A stretch of 64,000 nt of DNA from Leptospira brenneri (GCF_002812125.1 NZ_NPDQ01000004.1:124001-188000), one strand, 5' to 3'; counted from the first letter of the stretch, positions 34,760 to 44,781 are shown. Notes: generated by a model not told the origin, from the letters alone. Program-made: numbers and translations.

Positions 34760-35708
34760 TCCAAGACCTAAACGTTCCCGACTGGTATTTTTTCTAAGCC
34801 TTTCGGGTTTACTATCGATTGCTATTTTTTTTATCGAATGGATCGGCTCTCGTGAGAGTGGAAGCCTTGCCCTTTTTGCCGATGCAGGTCATATTTTTAC
34901 GGATGTTTTTGCTCATATCATTTCTTTATTTGCCCTACTCATAGCTTCCAAAAAACCAACTAACAAATACCCTTTTGGGTTCCATCGATTTGAAGTTCTT
35001 GCAGCCTTATTCAATGGAATTCTACTCATTGGAATTGCTATTTTCATTCTTTATGAAAGTTATCTTCGTTTTTCTGGATCTACCCATGTGGAACCAGATT
35101 CAATGTTTGCGTATGCTGTGATAGGTTTTGCGATCAATTTAGTGTCGGCAGGGCTACTAGTTCGAGTCAGTAAAACAAGCCTCAATTTAAAATCTGCCTA
35201 TTTACACGTGTTAAGCGACTTACTTGGAACTTTAGCAGTTGTCATTGGAGCTCTCCTCATTCGTTTTACTGGATTTCGAGAAGTGGACCATTTCCTCAGC
35301 ATCATCCTCGGAATTTTTATTCTTAAAACTTCCTATGGGATTGTAAAGGAATCGATAGAGATTCTGATTGAGGCCGACACTAGCGAATTTGATAAAGAAC
35401 ATCTTTTAGAACACATTCGTGCTTTCCAAGGAATTGAATCGGTTCCCAAAGTCACTGTTCGAAAACTTACGTCTGGAGTCTTTTCAGTAGAATTGCAGAT
35501 TTTAGTGAAAAAAGACGGAGACAGAGACAAAATCGTTTTGGAAATTCACAAAGTCTTAAAAGAAGAATTTGGAGTTCCTTTTGTTTCTGTGGAAATCCTT
35601 TCGGCAGAATTGAAAACTGAACTAGAAATTATCTCTGTACGAGAAACGGAACGCGAATTTGGTCACCACGGGCATAGTCACGGACACGCCCACGACCATC
35701 ACCATTAA
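34752..35708 (+). CDS. Cation diffusion facilitator (CzcD/ZitB type)
   Basis: 318 residues from ATG 34752; the open frame extends upstream to a TTG at 34713, but ATG 34752 fits the usual family start. It exports zinc or a related divalent metal in exchange for protons. Six membrane helices. Metal-site motifs are SLALFADAGHIFTDVFAH (transmembrane II, D-x-x-x-D pattern) and SAYLHVLSDLLGTLAVVIGA (transmembrane V, H-x-x-x-D). A cytosolic C-terminal domain follows. The chain ends in a His-rich tail (FGHHGHSHGHAHDHHH) that probably binds metal. It overlaps the OmpA-family gene by eight bases and shares a TTAA stop with the convergent gene at 35705. Confidence 0.92.
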   Translation: MTNPRPKRSRLVFFLSLSGLLSIAIFFIEWIGSRESGSLALFADAGHIFTDVFAHIISLFALLIASKKPTNKYPFGFHRFEVLAALFNGILLIGIAIFILYESYLRFSGSTHVEPDSMFAYAVIGFAINLVSAGLLVRVSKTSLNLKSAYLHVLSDLLGTLAVVIGALLIRFTGFREVDHFLSIILGIFILKTSYGIVKESIEILIEADTSEFDKEHLLEHIRAFQGIESVPKVTVRKLTSGVFSVELQILVKKDGDRDKIVLEIHKVLKEEFGVPFVSVEILSAELKTELEIISVRETEREFGHHGHSHGHAHDHHH

Positions 35709-36757
35709 AGTTTTCTTTTTTTCTTTTGAATTAAGTATTGGGTGAATTGATCTTCCCAAACGAAAAGTTGGAAATCAGGATCGATTGTTTTCAGTTCTTT
35801 GGGAGAAGACAAATTCCAATACTCGGTGAGCGTGGCAAGAAGTCCTTCTATGGGATAAGGAAAACCGGAAAGTAAAAAATCCCCACTAGGATTTCCTTTT
35901 AAATTAGAAAGAAAAACCTCCCTCCATGCAATTAATTTTTCTCTTTCCTTTGCGACGCTTTCCACCTCTAAAGAAATCTTTTTTGTTTTTCCAATGAGTA
36001 GAGAGACCAAAGAAAGAAGTTCTTTCAATCTTAATGTAAGGCCAAGATTCCCGTAATTTCTTAAAACCAAATCTTGAGACGAAATCGGATATTCGCATAA
36101 CGATAGTTTGAGATGGCTTACTTGTGGTGTGAAATCGGTGTGAAAAAATTCTTCCTGGATTTGAGTTCTAGGATCCGCCTCGTTAGAGTTCAGTTTTAGA
36201 TCCGTCGGCTCTTGGACTTTCCGACGAACTAAATAAACAGGATTTCCTTCGTCTGCTTTCGTCACCCAAAAGATGGTATCAGCTTCTCCACCATTCGTAA
36301 TAAAGGATTTGGTTCCCGATAGTTTTCCATCTTGAACTTTCGAACTTAACTTACGAAGTTTGGTTTCCCACCCCGGTTCACTCACTCCTACAGCAAAAAT
36401 CTGAACTGGATTTTCTTCTCGAAAAGCATCCCAAAGCGAATCGGAGGACTCTTCACTCTTTTTAGTATGGCTTGTATTTCCCTCTTTTGCTTGAGCGAGA
36501 ATCCCTCCCGCAACATTGACTTCCACCATACAAGCAAGCGCTAAGGACACTCCCACTTTCTCCTCTGAGAGCAGAGAAAGTTTTTTCTGAAATTCTAAGT
36601 AAGACTCTAAACCCAAAAGAAAATGATAAAATCCTGCTTGGATCAGATAGGGTTTCCAACTCCGATAGAAACCTATCTCTTCTCCCTTGACTCCTTGGGG
36701 ATAGGAAGAACCCAAAATCCCATATTTTAAAATTAAGTTTTCTGGATCTCGACTCAC
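35705..36757 (-). CDS. Acyl-CoA-dehydrogenase-like protein, divergent
   Basis: 350 residues from GTG 36757, six bases after the uvrA stop. The middle third (FAVGVSEPGWETKLRKL, then DGKLSGTKSFITNGGEADTI) matches the acyl-CoA dehydrogenase beta domain, in which the SEP and GTKxxITN patterns contact FAD and substrate. The C-terminal helical domain is shorter than usual and lacks the typical FGGxG and catalytic-Glu region. The protein may bind flavin or CoA without dehydrogenating. No fatty-acid pathway gene is adjacent; the link to uvrA is probably only cotranscription. Its stop shares TTAA with the convergent CDF gene. Confidence 0.65.
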   Translation of the reverse strand: MSRDPENLILKYGILGSSYPQGVKGEEIGFYRSWKPYLIQAGFYHFLLGLESYLEFQKKLSLLSEEKVGVSLALACMVEVNVAGGILAQAKEGNTSHTKKSEESSDSLWDAFREENPVQIFAVGVSEPGWETKLRKLSSKVQDGKLSGTKSFITNGGEADTIFWVTKADEGNPVYLVRRKVQEPTDLKLNSNEADPRTQIQEEFFHTDFTPQVSHLKLSLCEYPISSQDLVLRNYGNLGLTLRLKELLSLVSLLIGKTKKISLEVESVAKEREKLIAWREVFLSNLKGNPSGDFLLSGFPYPIEGLLATLTEYWNLSSPKELKTIDPDFQLFVWEDQFTQYLIQKKKRKL

Positions 36758-36763
36758 TAAAGA

Positions 36764-39655
36764 TTACTTTGATTTCTTTTTGGAAAATTTCAAATCGAGT
36801 GCCTTTTCTTCTTCCAAAACTTTTTTCAAGTACTGGCCAGTAAACGAACGTTTCACAGTGACTACTTCTTCTGGAGTTCCCGTAGCAATGACCTCACCGC
36901 CTCCGTCTCCACCCTCAGGCCCAATATCAATAATATAGTCTGCTGCTTTGATCACATCTAAATTGTGTTCGATGATGACCATAGAGTTTCCTTTGTCCAC
37001 AAGGACCTGTAAAACAGAAAGTAACTTTTCAATGTCTTCAAAATGAAGTCCCGTTGTCGGTTCATCCAAAATGTAGAGAGTTTTACCAGTAGGTCTTTTA
37101 GAAAGTTCTGTAGAAAGTTTGATCCTTTGTGCTTCCCCACCGGAAAAGGTAGTGGCTGCTTGTCCAAGTTTGATATAACCAAGACCTACATCCATAAGGG
37201 TATCTAGTTTTCGTTTGAGATTTGGTATGTTTTCGAAAAAGACAACGGCTTCTTCAACAGTCATATCTAAAACATCAGATATATGTTTTCCTTTGTATTT
37301 CACTTCCAAAGTTTCACGGTTGTATCTTTTCCCCTTACAAACCTCACATTCCACATAAATGTCAGGAAGAAAATGCATTTCGATTTTTAGGATTCCATCA
37401 CCTTCACATTTTTCGCAGCGCCCGCCCGCAACATTAAAACTAAACCTTCCCGGGCCATAACCTCTAACTTTCGCTTCCTCAAGTCCGCTGAATAAATCTC
37501 TCACAAAAGTAAATAGACCAGTGTAAGTGGCAGGATTGGAGCGTGGAGTCCTACCAATGGCAGACTGGTCAATATTAATGACCTTATCGATTTGGTCTTT
37601 TCCAATGATCTTTTTATGTTTTCCGGGAACGAGTTTCATTCCCATCACAGAACTAGCGAGTTCTTTATATAGAATCTCATTGATGAGAGTTGATTTTCCA
37701 GATCCAGAAACTCCCGTAACAACTGTTAAGGTTCCAAGAGGGATGGAGACTTCTACATTCTTTAAGTTGTTATGAGTAGCTCCGGTAATCTTTAAAAATT
37801 TTCCATTTCCCTCGCGCCTGGTTTTTGGCATCGAGATTCGTTTTTCTCCCGAGAGGAATTTTCCTGTCACAGAATGTTTGTCTTTTTTGATTTGTTCAGG
37901 AGTTCCAAAAGAAACAATTTCCCCACCATGAACTCCGGCCCCAGGGCCCATATCCACAATGAAATCAGCCTCTTCCATGGTTTCCTTATCATGTTCCACC
38001 ACAAGGACAGTATTTCCTAAATTACGAAGGCCTTTTAAGGTTTGCACTAATTTCGTATTGTCCCTTTGGTGAAGTCCGATGGAAGGTTCATCCAAAATAT
38101 ACAAAACACCCATTAGGCGAGATCCAATTTGAGTCGCGAGCCTTATCCTTTGCATCTCTCCACCAGAAAGCGTTCCGGCAGCGCGGCTTAAATTCAAATA
38201 CCCGACACCCACATCGTTTAGAAAATGAAGGCGTTGTAAGATCTCCTTTAAAATAGGTTTGGAGATGGTATCTTCTGCTCCTTTGTAATCGGAGACCTTT
38301 GTGAACTCTAAAGCTTTTTCAATAGAAAATCCTGTATAAGCATCAATTCCCACCCCTTGGACTTTGACAGCAAGTGCCTCTGGACGGAGACGTTTTCCAT
38401 TACATTCATCACAATCATGATTGGTCATAAAAGATTCAAACCACTGACGCATGGAATCTGATTTTGTTTCTTTGTAACGGCGTTTTAGATTGGGAATCAC
38501 ACCTTCATAGTTTTTGGAAAACTCGTAATGAGAATTGGCACCGCGGAAATCATAATCTATATGAATGGAGGAATCTCCATGTAAGATTGTATTTCGTACT
38601 TTTTCGGAAAGATCCTTCCAGGCAGTATTTAAATTGAATTTTAATTTTTTAGATAACGCTTGTATGGTGGCCATATACCAATAGGAATTGGATTTTGATC
38701 CTCCCCAAGCCTCGATACAACCTTCTGCCAAAGAGGCTTCTCTATCAGTGACAAGAAGAGACTCATCAAACTCTAATAATGCGCCAAGTCCATCACAATT
38801 GGAACAAGCACCAAATGGCGAATTAAAAGAAAAGAGCCTAGGAGTGAGTTCAGGGATACTCACATCATCGCACTTAGGACAAGATAATTTTTGTGAAAAT
38901 AGATGATCCTTTTCTCCATCTTCCACCACCACAATTCCATCCGCCGTTTTTAAAGCTGTTTCCACAGAATCGGACAACCGCGATTGGATTCCTGGTTTCA
39001 TCACAATCCGATCCACAACGATATCGATGTCTGCTTTGAAGTTTTTCTTTAAAGGAATTTCATCTTCTAGAGAGTAGACTTCTCCATTCACTCGCACTCG
39101 ATTGAAACCTTCTTTTTTATAACGCTCCAGAACTTCTTTATGTTCCCCTTTTTTTCCTTGGATGACCGGGGCCATGATTTGCAGTTTGGTTCCTTCTGGA
39201 AATAAATTGATTCGGTCAGTGATTTGATCAACAGAAAGACTAGAAATCGGAGTGCCACATTTCGGACAATGGGGTTTCCCAACGCGAGCATATAACAGTC
39301 GTAAATAATCATAAATTTCGGTGACTGTTCCGACCGTCGAACGAGGGTTTCTATGGGTTGTTTTTTGTTCAATGGAAATGGCGGGACTTAGACCTTCAAT
39401 TTGGTCTACTTCTGGTTTTTCCATTTGCCCAAGGAATTGGCGGGCGTAACTGGAAAGAGATTCCACATACCGCCTTTGGCCTTCTGCATAGATGGTGTCA
39501 AAAGCCAAAGAGGATTTCCCCGAACCCGAAAGTCCGGTGATGACCACAAGTTTGTCCCGAGGGATGTCAAGGTTTACGTTTTTAAGGTTATGTTCACGAG
39601 CGCCACGAATACGAATAAAGGAATCCACATCGGATAGCTTGTTTTCCTCTTTCAT
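36764..39655 (-). CDS. uvrA: Excinuclease ABC subunit A
   Basis: 963 residues, family length. It is the damage-sensing ATPase of nucleotide-excision repair. First half: Walker [21 protein letters not shown], a zinc finger beginning [12 protein letters not shown], a second Cys pair at CPKCDD, and signature [16 protein letters not shown]. Second half: Walker [17 protein letters not shown], the zinc module [14 protein letters not shown] with [10 protein letters not shown], and signature [18 protein letters not shown]. All motifs of an active UvrA are present. It works with UvrB/UvrC, which are not in the window, and with Mfd at 17329. The ACAD-like gene follows on the same strand. Confidence 0.97.
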   Translation of the reverse strand: MKEENKLSDVDSFIRIRGAREHNLKNVNLDIPRDKLVVITGLSGSGKSSLAFDTIYAEGQRRYVESLSSYARQFLGQMEKPEVDQIEGLSPAISIEQKTTHRNPRSTVGTVTEIYDYLRLLYARVGKPHCPKCGTPISSLSVDQITDRINLFPEGTKLQIMAPVIQGKKGEHKEVLERYKKEGFNRVRVNGEVYSLEDEIPLKKNFKADIDIVVDRIVMKPGIQSRLSDSVETALKTADGIVVVEDGEKDHLFSQKLSCPKCDDVSIPELTPRLFSFNSPFGACSNCDGLGALLEFDESLLVTDREASLAEGCIEAWGGSKSNSYWYMATIQALSKKLKFNLNTAWKDLSEKVRNTILHGDSSIHIDYDFRGANSHYEFSKNYEGVIPNLKRRYKETKSDSMRQWFESFMTNHDCDECNGKRLRPEALAVKVQGVGIDAYTGFSIEKALEFTKVSDYKGAEDTISKPILKEILQRLHFLNDVGVGYLNLSRAAGTLSGGEMQRIRLATQIGSRLMGVLYILDEPSIGLHQRDNTKLVQTLKGLRNLGNTVLVVEHDKETMEEADFIVDMGPGAGVHGGEIVSFGTPEQIKKDKHSVTGKFLSGEKRISMPKTRREGNGKFLKITGATHNNLKNVEVSIPLGTLTVVTGVSGSGKSTLINEILYKELASSVMGMKLVPGKHKKIIGKDQIDKVINIDQSAIGRTPRSNPATYTGLFTFVRDLFSGLEEAKVRGYGPGRFSFNVAGGRCEKCEGDGILKIEMHFLPDIYVECEVCKGKRYNRETLEVKYKGKHISDVLDMTVEEAVVFFENIPNLKRKLDTLMDVGLGYIKLGQAATTFSGGEAQRIKLSTELSKRPTGKTLYILDEPTTGLHFEDIEKLLSVLQVLVDKGNSMVIIEHNLDVIKAADYIIDIGPEGGDGGGEVIATGTPEEVVTVKRSFTGQYLKKVLEEEKALDLKFSKKKSK

Positions 39656-39680
39656 TCTGGAAAGAATTTTAAGAAATGAC

Positions 39681-39695
39681 GGGAGAGGATCTCCC
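39681..39695 (+). promoter_or_regulatory. Hairpin that contains the sppA ribosome-binding site
   Basis: GGGAGAGGATCTCCC lies immediately before GTG 39696. The arms GGGAGA and TCTCCC pair perfectly around GGA. The Shine-Dalgarno GGAGAGG lies within the left arm and loop, so folding would hide it. It may make translation of the protease depend on unfolding or on a factor. Confidence 0.4.
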
Positions 39696-41342
39696 GTGTT
39701 TCGAATTCTTTTTTTGGTAATTTTCCTTCCATTCCGGCTTCTGTACCAGATTTATCTACGTCTAAGCCTTCTTTTTCAATCGGGCCGCGAGGTCTACGAA
39801 CTAGAATTTCCTCCTGTTTTTGAAGATTCTTATAAGTCTTATTTTGTCAAAAAATTACAAGGAAAAGAAGAAACCGTAACTCGTTTGGAACTTCTCATCC
39901 TTCTCAAACTCATCCAAAAAAACGATAAAATTAAAACTTTAGACATCTCTTTACCACCTCTCGAATGGACCCTCTCTGAATTTTATGAATTCAGAAACCA
40001 ACTCCTCGCGATCAAAGAATCAGGAAAAAAAATAAGAATCTTTGCAAAGGAAGGTGGAGTGGGTACTCTTCTTTTACTCACCACCGGATCAGAAATTTAT
40101 TTAGCACCTGAATCTGAATTTATGGTTCTACTTCCCAGCGCCGAACCAATGTTCTTTGGTAAGTTTCTAAAAGCATGGGGAATTGAAGTACAAGCCTTTG
40201 CCTCTGGGCCGTACAAATCTTTTGCAGAAAGTTTTACAAGAGGAGAATTTTCTAAAGAAGCAAAAAAGAATTTAGAAACTTTGATTTTAGATTTGAGAAA
40301 AGTGTTATTAACAGCTCTTACCAATGGAAACAAATCCTTAGAGTCACTATTTTACAAACCCATGTTATCTGCCGATGAACTTTTATCAGCTGGTGTCATT
40401 CATGGAATCAAAACAGAAACAGAATTCTTTTCGGAGGACAGAAAGATTTATTCGGGAACTTATCCATCTCGCCATTACAGAATGAAAGAATTTTGCCTCT
40501 TCCCCAAAAGAAAAGCAGAAGTGGTTGTCCTTCCTTTGGAGGGAGGGATCTCTGGCGGAGACTTCCTACATAAAAATAGAGAAAATGGAAAAATTGAGGC
40601 CTTCTCCCTCATCCCCAACCTAAAAGCTTTGTCGGAAGACAAAAAAATAAAAGCAGTGATTCTAGAAATTTCCTCCCCTGGTGGTTCTGCCTTTTATTCC
40701 GAACAAATCCATCAGGAAATTATGGAGTTAAAGAAAACAAAACTTGTGACAGCTTATTTTAAGGATACAGTGGCAAGTGGAGGTTATTATATCGGATCCG
40801 CAACGGATCATATCACTGCCTCTCCTGTTTGTATCACAGGCTCCATTGGAGCGGTTAGTATACGTGCCAACTTACAAAAGTTATACAAAAAATTTCAATT
40901 GAATAAAGAAGCGGTGGGTTTTTATCCTTTCCGAGATATCCACTCCGAATTCCAACCCCTCTCCAAACAAAGTGTTCAGTATTTAGAATCACAAATCAAA
41001 AAAATTGAAGGTCTATTTTATAGACGAGTCTCCGAAGGCAGGAAAATACCTCTCGAAGAACTCCCCAAAATTGGAATGGGGAGAGTGTATTTACCAACGG
41101 TAGAAAATCGGATCGTAGATAGTCTTGGTGGGCTTTTAGATGCAGTTCATGAAGTCAAAGAAAGATTAGGGGGAAGGCCCATCACTCTCACAGAAGAGCT
41201 ACCGGCTTATAACTTAAAAAATAAAATTCCACTCTTGGGTGGACTACTTGCTGAATTAAAAACATTAGAATCCTTAAGTGAAGTTTCTTTACTTTCTCCC
41301 ATTCGTTTGGATTGGAAAAATAGAAGATCCATCACTCACTAA
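39696..41342 (+). CDS. sppA: SppA-type signal peptide peptidase (S49)
   Basis: 548 residues from GTG 39696, supported by GGAGAGG; the open frame upstream runs antisense to uvrA and is not coding. An N-terminal membrane anchor ([20 protein letters not shown]) is followed by two tandem S49 domains, as in the long SppA. The catalytic Lys is in the first domain ([18 protein letters not shown]), and the nucleophile Ser in the second ([17 protein letters not shown]), followed by [18 protein letters not shown] and TGSIGAV. It degrades cleaved signal peptides in the membrane. It converges on the Sua5 gene with a three-base gap. Confidence 0.88.
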   Translation: MFRILFLVIFLPFRLLYQIYLRLSLLFQSGREVYELEFPPVFEDSYKSYFVKKLQGKEETVTRLELLILLKLIQKNDKIKTLDISLPPLEWTLSEFYEFRNQLLAIKESGKKIRIFAKEGGVGTLLLLTTGSEIYLAPESEFMVLLPSAEPMFFGKFLKAWGIEVQAFASGPYKSFAESFTRGEFSKEAKKNLETLILDLRKVLLTALTNGNKSLESLFYKPMLSADELLSAGVIHGIKTETEFFSEDRKIYSGTYPSRHYRMKEFCLFPKRKAEVVVLPLEGGISGGDFLHKNRENGKIEAFSLIPNLKALSEDKKIKAVILEISSPGGSAFYSEQIHQEIMELKKTKLVTAYFKDTVASGGYYIGSATDHITASPVCITGSIGAVSIRANLQKLYKKFQLNKEAVGFYPFRDIHSEFQPLSKQSVQYLESQIKKIEGLFYRRVSEGRKIPLEELPKIGMGRVYLPTVENRIVDSLGGLLDAVHEVKERLGGRPITLTEELPAYNLKNKIPLLGGLLAELKTLESLSEVSLLSPIRLDWKNRRSITH

Positions 41343-41345
41343 AAT

Positions 41346-42353
41346 TTAAGATTCTTTAGCTTTTTCCAATCGGTTGCGAAGTCCCTCCTCTCCTTTCCCG
41401 GGTCTTGGAACTTCGCAAAAGATGTCCTTCATTCCCATCTGGTCGCAAACCTCAAAAAATGCATAGAGTTTCGAAGCGTAATCTTCATTGCTCGAAACAG
41501 AACAAATTCTTGAATATTCCCCAAAAGACTTTTCCTTTGTCGCTATTTTTAAACCACCAGAATCGATTTCTTCAAAGGAAAAACCAATCCAAGCATTCGT
41601 CTCCAATTGAATCGTCGTCTTTAAACTAAAACTAAATTCCTCAGAAGAAAGAAGTGTAACCTTGGCCGTTGGTGCATAGTGTTTGTATTTGGTTCCTGGA
41701 CTCAAAGGCACTATCGATGTATTTTTTTTACTAAAAGAATCTGGAATCAAAAGATCTGGTATGACTGTCAAAAGTTCTTCCGATTCAATCGATCCTGGCC
41801 TTAAAAGCGTTGGTCTATCTCCGAAAAGACTCACCACAGTGGATTCAATTCCAAAACTTGGCTCTTCTGCTTGAAAAATAGCATCTACAGTTTCTCCAAA
41901 GTATCGCACAACATCTGTTAACTTTGTTAATGAAGGTCTACCGGAGAGATTGGCAGAAGGGGCAGAAATGGGTCCACCGGACAATTCAATCCACTCACGA
42001 ATCACAGGATTTCTAGGAATCCGAACAGCAAGGGTATCCAAATCTTTTGGAAAAAGAAATTTATCTTTTTTTGGTAAAATCAGAGTGAGAGGTCCCGGAG
42101 AAAATTTTTCAAGTAATTTACGACCTATCTCACCTAATGCACAAGCCCCAGCTACAGATTCAATCGAATGGAAATGCGCAATGAGAGGATTGTCTTTCGG
42201 TCTGCCTTTGATTTCATAAACCCGTAAACAAGAAGCCTCCAACTTTGTAGAAGCTCCAATTCCATAAACGGTTTCCGTTGGAAAAACAACTACCTTTCCC
42301 TCTTGGATGAGGTTCGCAAGCAAACGAACATCCGAAGAGATTAAGGCTTTCAT
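41346..42353 (-). CDS. Threonylcarbamoyl-AMP synthase (Sua5 type)
   Basis: 335 residues. It makes threonylcarbamoyl-AMP for the t6A37 modification of ANN-reading tRNAs. A YrdC-fold domain, residues ~1-200: GKVVVFPTETVYGIGAS, the basic IKGRPKDNPLIAHF, PGPLTLILPK, TLAVRIPRNPV and SGGPISAPSANLSG. A linker and a C-terminal Sua5 domain follow (LSPGTKYKHYAPTAKVTLL), which separates Sua5 from the short TsaC. Its ATG directly follows the stop of the GH18 gene (TAAATG), so they are cotranscribed. Confidence 0.93.
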   Translation of the reverse strand: MKALISSDVRLLANLIQEGKVVVFPTETVYGIGASTKLEASCLRVYEIKGRPKDNPLIAHFHSIESVAGACALGEIGRKLLEKFSPGPLTLILPKKDKFLFPKDLDTLAVRIPRNPVIREWIELSGGPISAPSANLSGRPSLTKLTDVVRYFGETVDAIFQAEEPSFGIESTVVSLFGDRPTLLRPGSIESEELLTVIPDLLIPDSFSKKNTSIVPLSPGTKYKHYAPTAKVTLLSSEEFSFSLKTTIQLETNAWIGFSFEEIDSGGLKIATKEKSFGEYSRICSVSSNEDYASKLYAFFEVCDQMGMKDIFCEVPRPGKGEEGLRNRLEKAKES

Positions 42354-43919
42354 TTAAAACTTTTTAGTTTTTGTTTTGGATTTAGATTCGGAGACTTTCA
42401 AACCCTCTTTTGAGGAATCTGCTGAAGGAACGGTAGTTTCTTCTTTTGGTTCTTCTTCCTCTTTCGCTTTTTCTACCGGAGGGAGTTGGCCTTGCACAAG
42501 TTTACTTAAGTAGACATTGATTTCAGGATCATTGTCTGTAACGAGTTGCCAAAAAGAAAATCCACCCAAATCATACTTACGTAATAGAGTCATTTTTTCT
42601 TCAAAGGCTTTGCGGTTCATATAAAACGCAACACGGTCACAACCACCACTGGTGTACCAAAGAGAAGGATCTTCGTAAGCCCTGTTTTTATGAATGTCAG
42701 AAAACTTAGATAAGTTCCTCCAACTTGCCACTTTGTTTTCTTCGTTTAAGATACGATTAATGTCAGTGGGTTGACGATTTTTATGAGTTCCTGATTTGAT
42801 TCTTTGTGCATCAGAATGATAGATGGCTTTAGCAGAAGCCTTACAGTTAAGTGCCCAATCATAACCATAAGTCGGGATTGCCATATAAAGTTTATGAGTG
42901 GGAACTCTTTTTTTGGCATAAGTGATGATGTCTTTTAACCAAACATTCGGAGCTTGGGGACCTGGACCCGGGTTATGGTATTTTCTTGGGTGGAGTTCAT
43001 AAGCCATAATTTTTACGCGGTCTGCATGTTTCGCAAGAAAAGCGTAATCATGAGTGGTCGGCCCTCTCCAATTTTCGCGAAAATCAAGAGTGATGGCTTT
43101 CGTGAGACCCTTACAATTCAGTTCTTTCTTTTTACTTTTCTCGGCAGGAGTTTTGGGATGAACGGCAACGGAAATGAGTTTCCCTTTTTTATGAACTTCA
43201 CGAGCAAGAAGGACAAAGAATTCTTCGAACTTTTCTTTTTTGTCACAGGACATACCTTCATAATCGATATCAATCCCATCATAACCATAAGTCATAATTT
43301 CGTTTACGATCACTTGGATATGGTGGTCGCGAACGTCATTTCTGCCACCCATACCAATATTCTCTTGGATTTTTTCTTTCGGATTTTCCCAACGAAAGAT
43401 GGTTGGAATGATTTTGACTTTTGGGTTGAGAGCCCGAAGTTCTTGAACTCGTTCTTTTCTAGAAGAACTTGACCAACTGGAAATCAGTTCTCCATTATTG
43501 GAAAGGCCACCCTTCATCGTATAAATAAAAGGATGGATCTCGTTGTATAAATGAACCGTCTTTTTCATTGCCGTCCAATCTGTGGACCAAGCGGAAGAAC
43601 GAAAGGTTACGTTTTCATCCGGAAGAAAGTTTGGCAATTCAGCAGATTCTTCTACCGTCAGAGGTTCTGATTCCGAACCTTGTTTTGTTTCCATCTCCGA
43701 AGGAGTACCAAGAGAAGGTGTTGATGCTTCTACCACACTTGGATTGGCGTTTCCCGCTTTGGCAGTATCTTTCAGAACCAGTGCAGTAGCATCACTTTGG
43801 ATTAAATTCATTCCTAAATAAAAGGAGATGGCAGATAAAAAGACCCAAGAGGCAAATAATAGGCTGTATTTTGCAGCATTCGAGAGTGGACGTTTGGGTG
43901 TGTTTTCAGATTCGGACAT
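42354..43919 (-). CDS. Exported GH18 glycosidase of YaaH/SleL-like layout
   Basis: 521 residues. One N-terminal membrane helix (~17-39) exposes the rest to the periplasm or surface. Residues ~115-470 form a GH18 barrel with the catalytic motif DGIDIDYEG; Glu221 is the proton donor. Supporting motifs are HPFIYTMKGGLSNNG, KIMAYELHPRKYH and KLYMAIPTYGYDW. A charged Glu/Lys tail ends the chain. The layout resembles bacterial GH18 enzymes that cut peptidoglycan (spore-germination YaaH) rather than secreted chitinases. A substrate in the leptospiral cell wall is inferred; chitin cannot be excluded. Confidence 0.82.
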   Translation of the reverse strand: MSESENTPKRPLSNAAKYSLLFASWVFLSAISFYLGMNLIQSDATALVLKDTAKAGNANPSVVEASTPSLGTPSEMETKQGSESEPLTVEESAELPNFLPDENVTFRSSAWSTDWTAMKKTVHLYNEIHPFIYTMKGGLSNNGELISSWSSSSRKERVQELRALNPKVKIIPTIFRWENPKEKIQENIGMGGRNDVRDHHIQVIVNEIMTYGYDGIDIDYEGMSCDKKEKFEEFFVLLAREVHKKGKLISVAVHPKTPAEKSKKKELNCKGLTKAITLDFRENWRGPTTHDYAFLAKHADRVKIMAYELHPRKYHNPGPGPQAPNVWLKDIITYAKKRVPTHKLYMAIPTYGYDWALNCKASAKAIYHSDAQRIKSGTHKNRQPTDINRILNEENKVASWRNLSKFSDIHKNRAYEDPSLWYTSGGCDRVAFYMNRKAFEEKMTLLRKYDLGGFSFWQLVTDNDPEINVYLSKLVQGQLPPVEKAKEEEEPKEETTVPSADSSKEGLKVSESKSKTKTKKF

Positions 43920-44063
43920 AGGTAACTTCTAGTATGATTATCGAACAAGTGAGAAAAAAAGAGTAGAGAATATTGAAAAGACTCACTACCTATTTCTCAT
44001 CCCATATTTTTTTAGAAGGGATTCTCTCCTAGTCGAAATTGAAGAGAAAGGAAAAAGAAAGTT
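43920..44063. other. Divergent intergenic region GH18 / queuosine transporter
   Basis: 144 bases between divergent genes. It contains a hairpin TTCTCT/AGAGAA (44022-44027 with 44043-44048, 15-base loop) ahead of the transporter, and AAAGGA before its start. I found no preQ1 riboswitch hallmark and no confident sigma-70 promoter. Confidence 0.4.
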
Positions 44064-44774
44064 ATGCATCTTCTCAAACAAAAACCGGTCATCCTTTATA
44101 CAGTTCTTCTCAGTTTTTTTCTCACTTTTCTCCTTTTGGCGGAACTCACCGGTAGTAAATTATTTTTTGCCTTCGGGTTTACCATGACTATGGGGGTTAT
44201 CCCTTTTCCAGTAACCTTTATCATTACCGATCTTTTGAACGAATATTACGGTCGTAAAGTGGTCAGAGCCACCACCTTTTTAGGAATGGTTATGCTTGGT
44301 TTTGCCTACTTACTCATTGCGATTGATATCCAAATTCCGGCAAGCCCTGAGTCGCCCATCGATGATGCTTCTTTTGAGCGGGTGTTTGCAAACTCAGGAC
44401 TAGTGATCCTAGGCTCCATCATAGCTTATGTGATTGGGCAAATGATCGATCTCCATGTTTTTCATTTCCTTCGTAAAAAAACGGGTGGGAAACATATTTG
44501 GCTGAGAGCTACAGGGTCAACCATCATCTCCCAACTCATCGATTCTTATGTTGTGATTTTTATCGCTCTCGGAAAATACCATCCGGTTCCCAAACTCGTT
44601 GCCATTGCCAATACCAACTTTCTTTATAAATTGGGAGTGGCCATCCTCATCACACCAGTTCTCTATGCCATCCATATCTACGTGGATCGTTACCTAGGAG
44701 AAACTTTGAAAACACAGATGTTCAAAGCTGCGATGGAAGAAGAAGGGATGGAATCTACCATCCAACCAGGATAA
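44064..44774 (+). CDS. Queuosine-precursor transporter (VUT/YhhQ family)
   Basis: 236 residues with about six membrane helices. The family (DUF165, VUT_1) imports 7-cyano-7-deazaguanine or 7-aminomethyl-7-deazaguanine for queuosine tRNA modification. Signatures: FPVTFIITDLLNEYYGRKVVRA (written as FPVTFIITDLLNEYYG then RKVVRA), IAYVIGQMIDLHVFHFLRKK and LRATGSTIISQLIDSYVVIF. Length is normal. The glycerophosphodiesterase gene follows with a seven-base gap, so the two are probably cotranscribed, without an obvious functional link. Confidence 0.9.
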   Translation: MHLLKQKPVILYTVLLSFFLTFLLLAELTGSKLFFAFGFTMTMGVIPFPVTFIITDLLNEYYGRKVVRATTFLGMVMLGFAYLLIAIDIQIPASPESPIDDASFERVFANSGLVILGSIIAYVIGQMIDLHVFHFLRKKTGGKHIWLRATGSTIISQLIDSYVVIFIALGKYHPVPKLVAIANTNFLYKLGVAILITPVLYAIHIYVDRYLGETLKTQMFKAAMEEEGMESTIQPG

Positions 44775-44781
44775 GGTGAAT

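Noticed and set aside
39492..39695. Upstream extension of the sppA frame
   Set aside because: It is antisense to uvrA coding sequence and lacks a membrane-anchor start; GTG 39696 with GGAGAGG fits better.
42954..43472. 172-residue open frame antisense to the GH18 gene
   Set aside because: It lies wholly inside the clear GH18 gene, is Phe-rich in the way of antisense frames, and shows no family motif or ribosome-binding site.
43920..44063. preQ1 riboswitch before the queuosine-precursor transporter
   Set aside because: Neither the short C-rich hairpin nor the A-rich tail containing the AACTA-type pairing element was found; only a plain hairpin is present.
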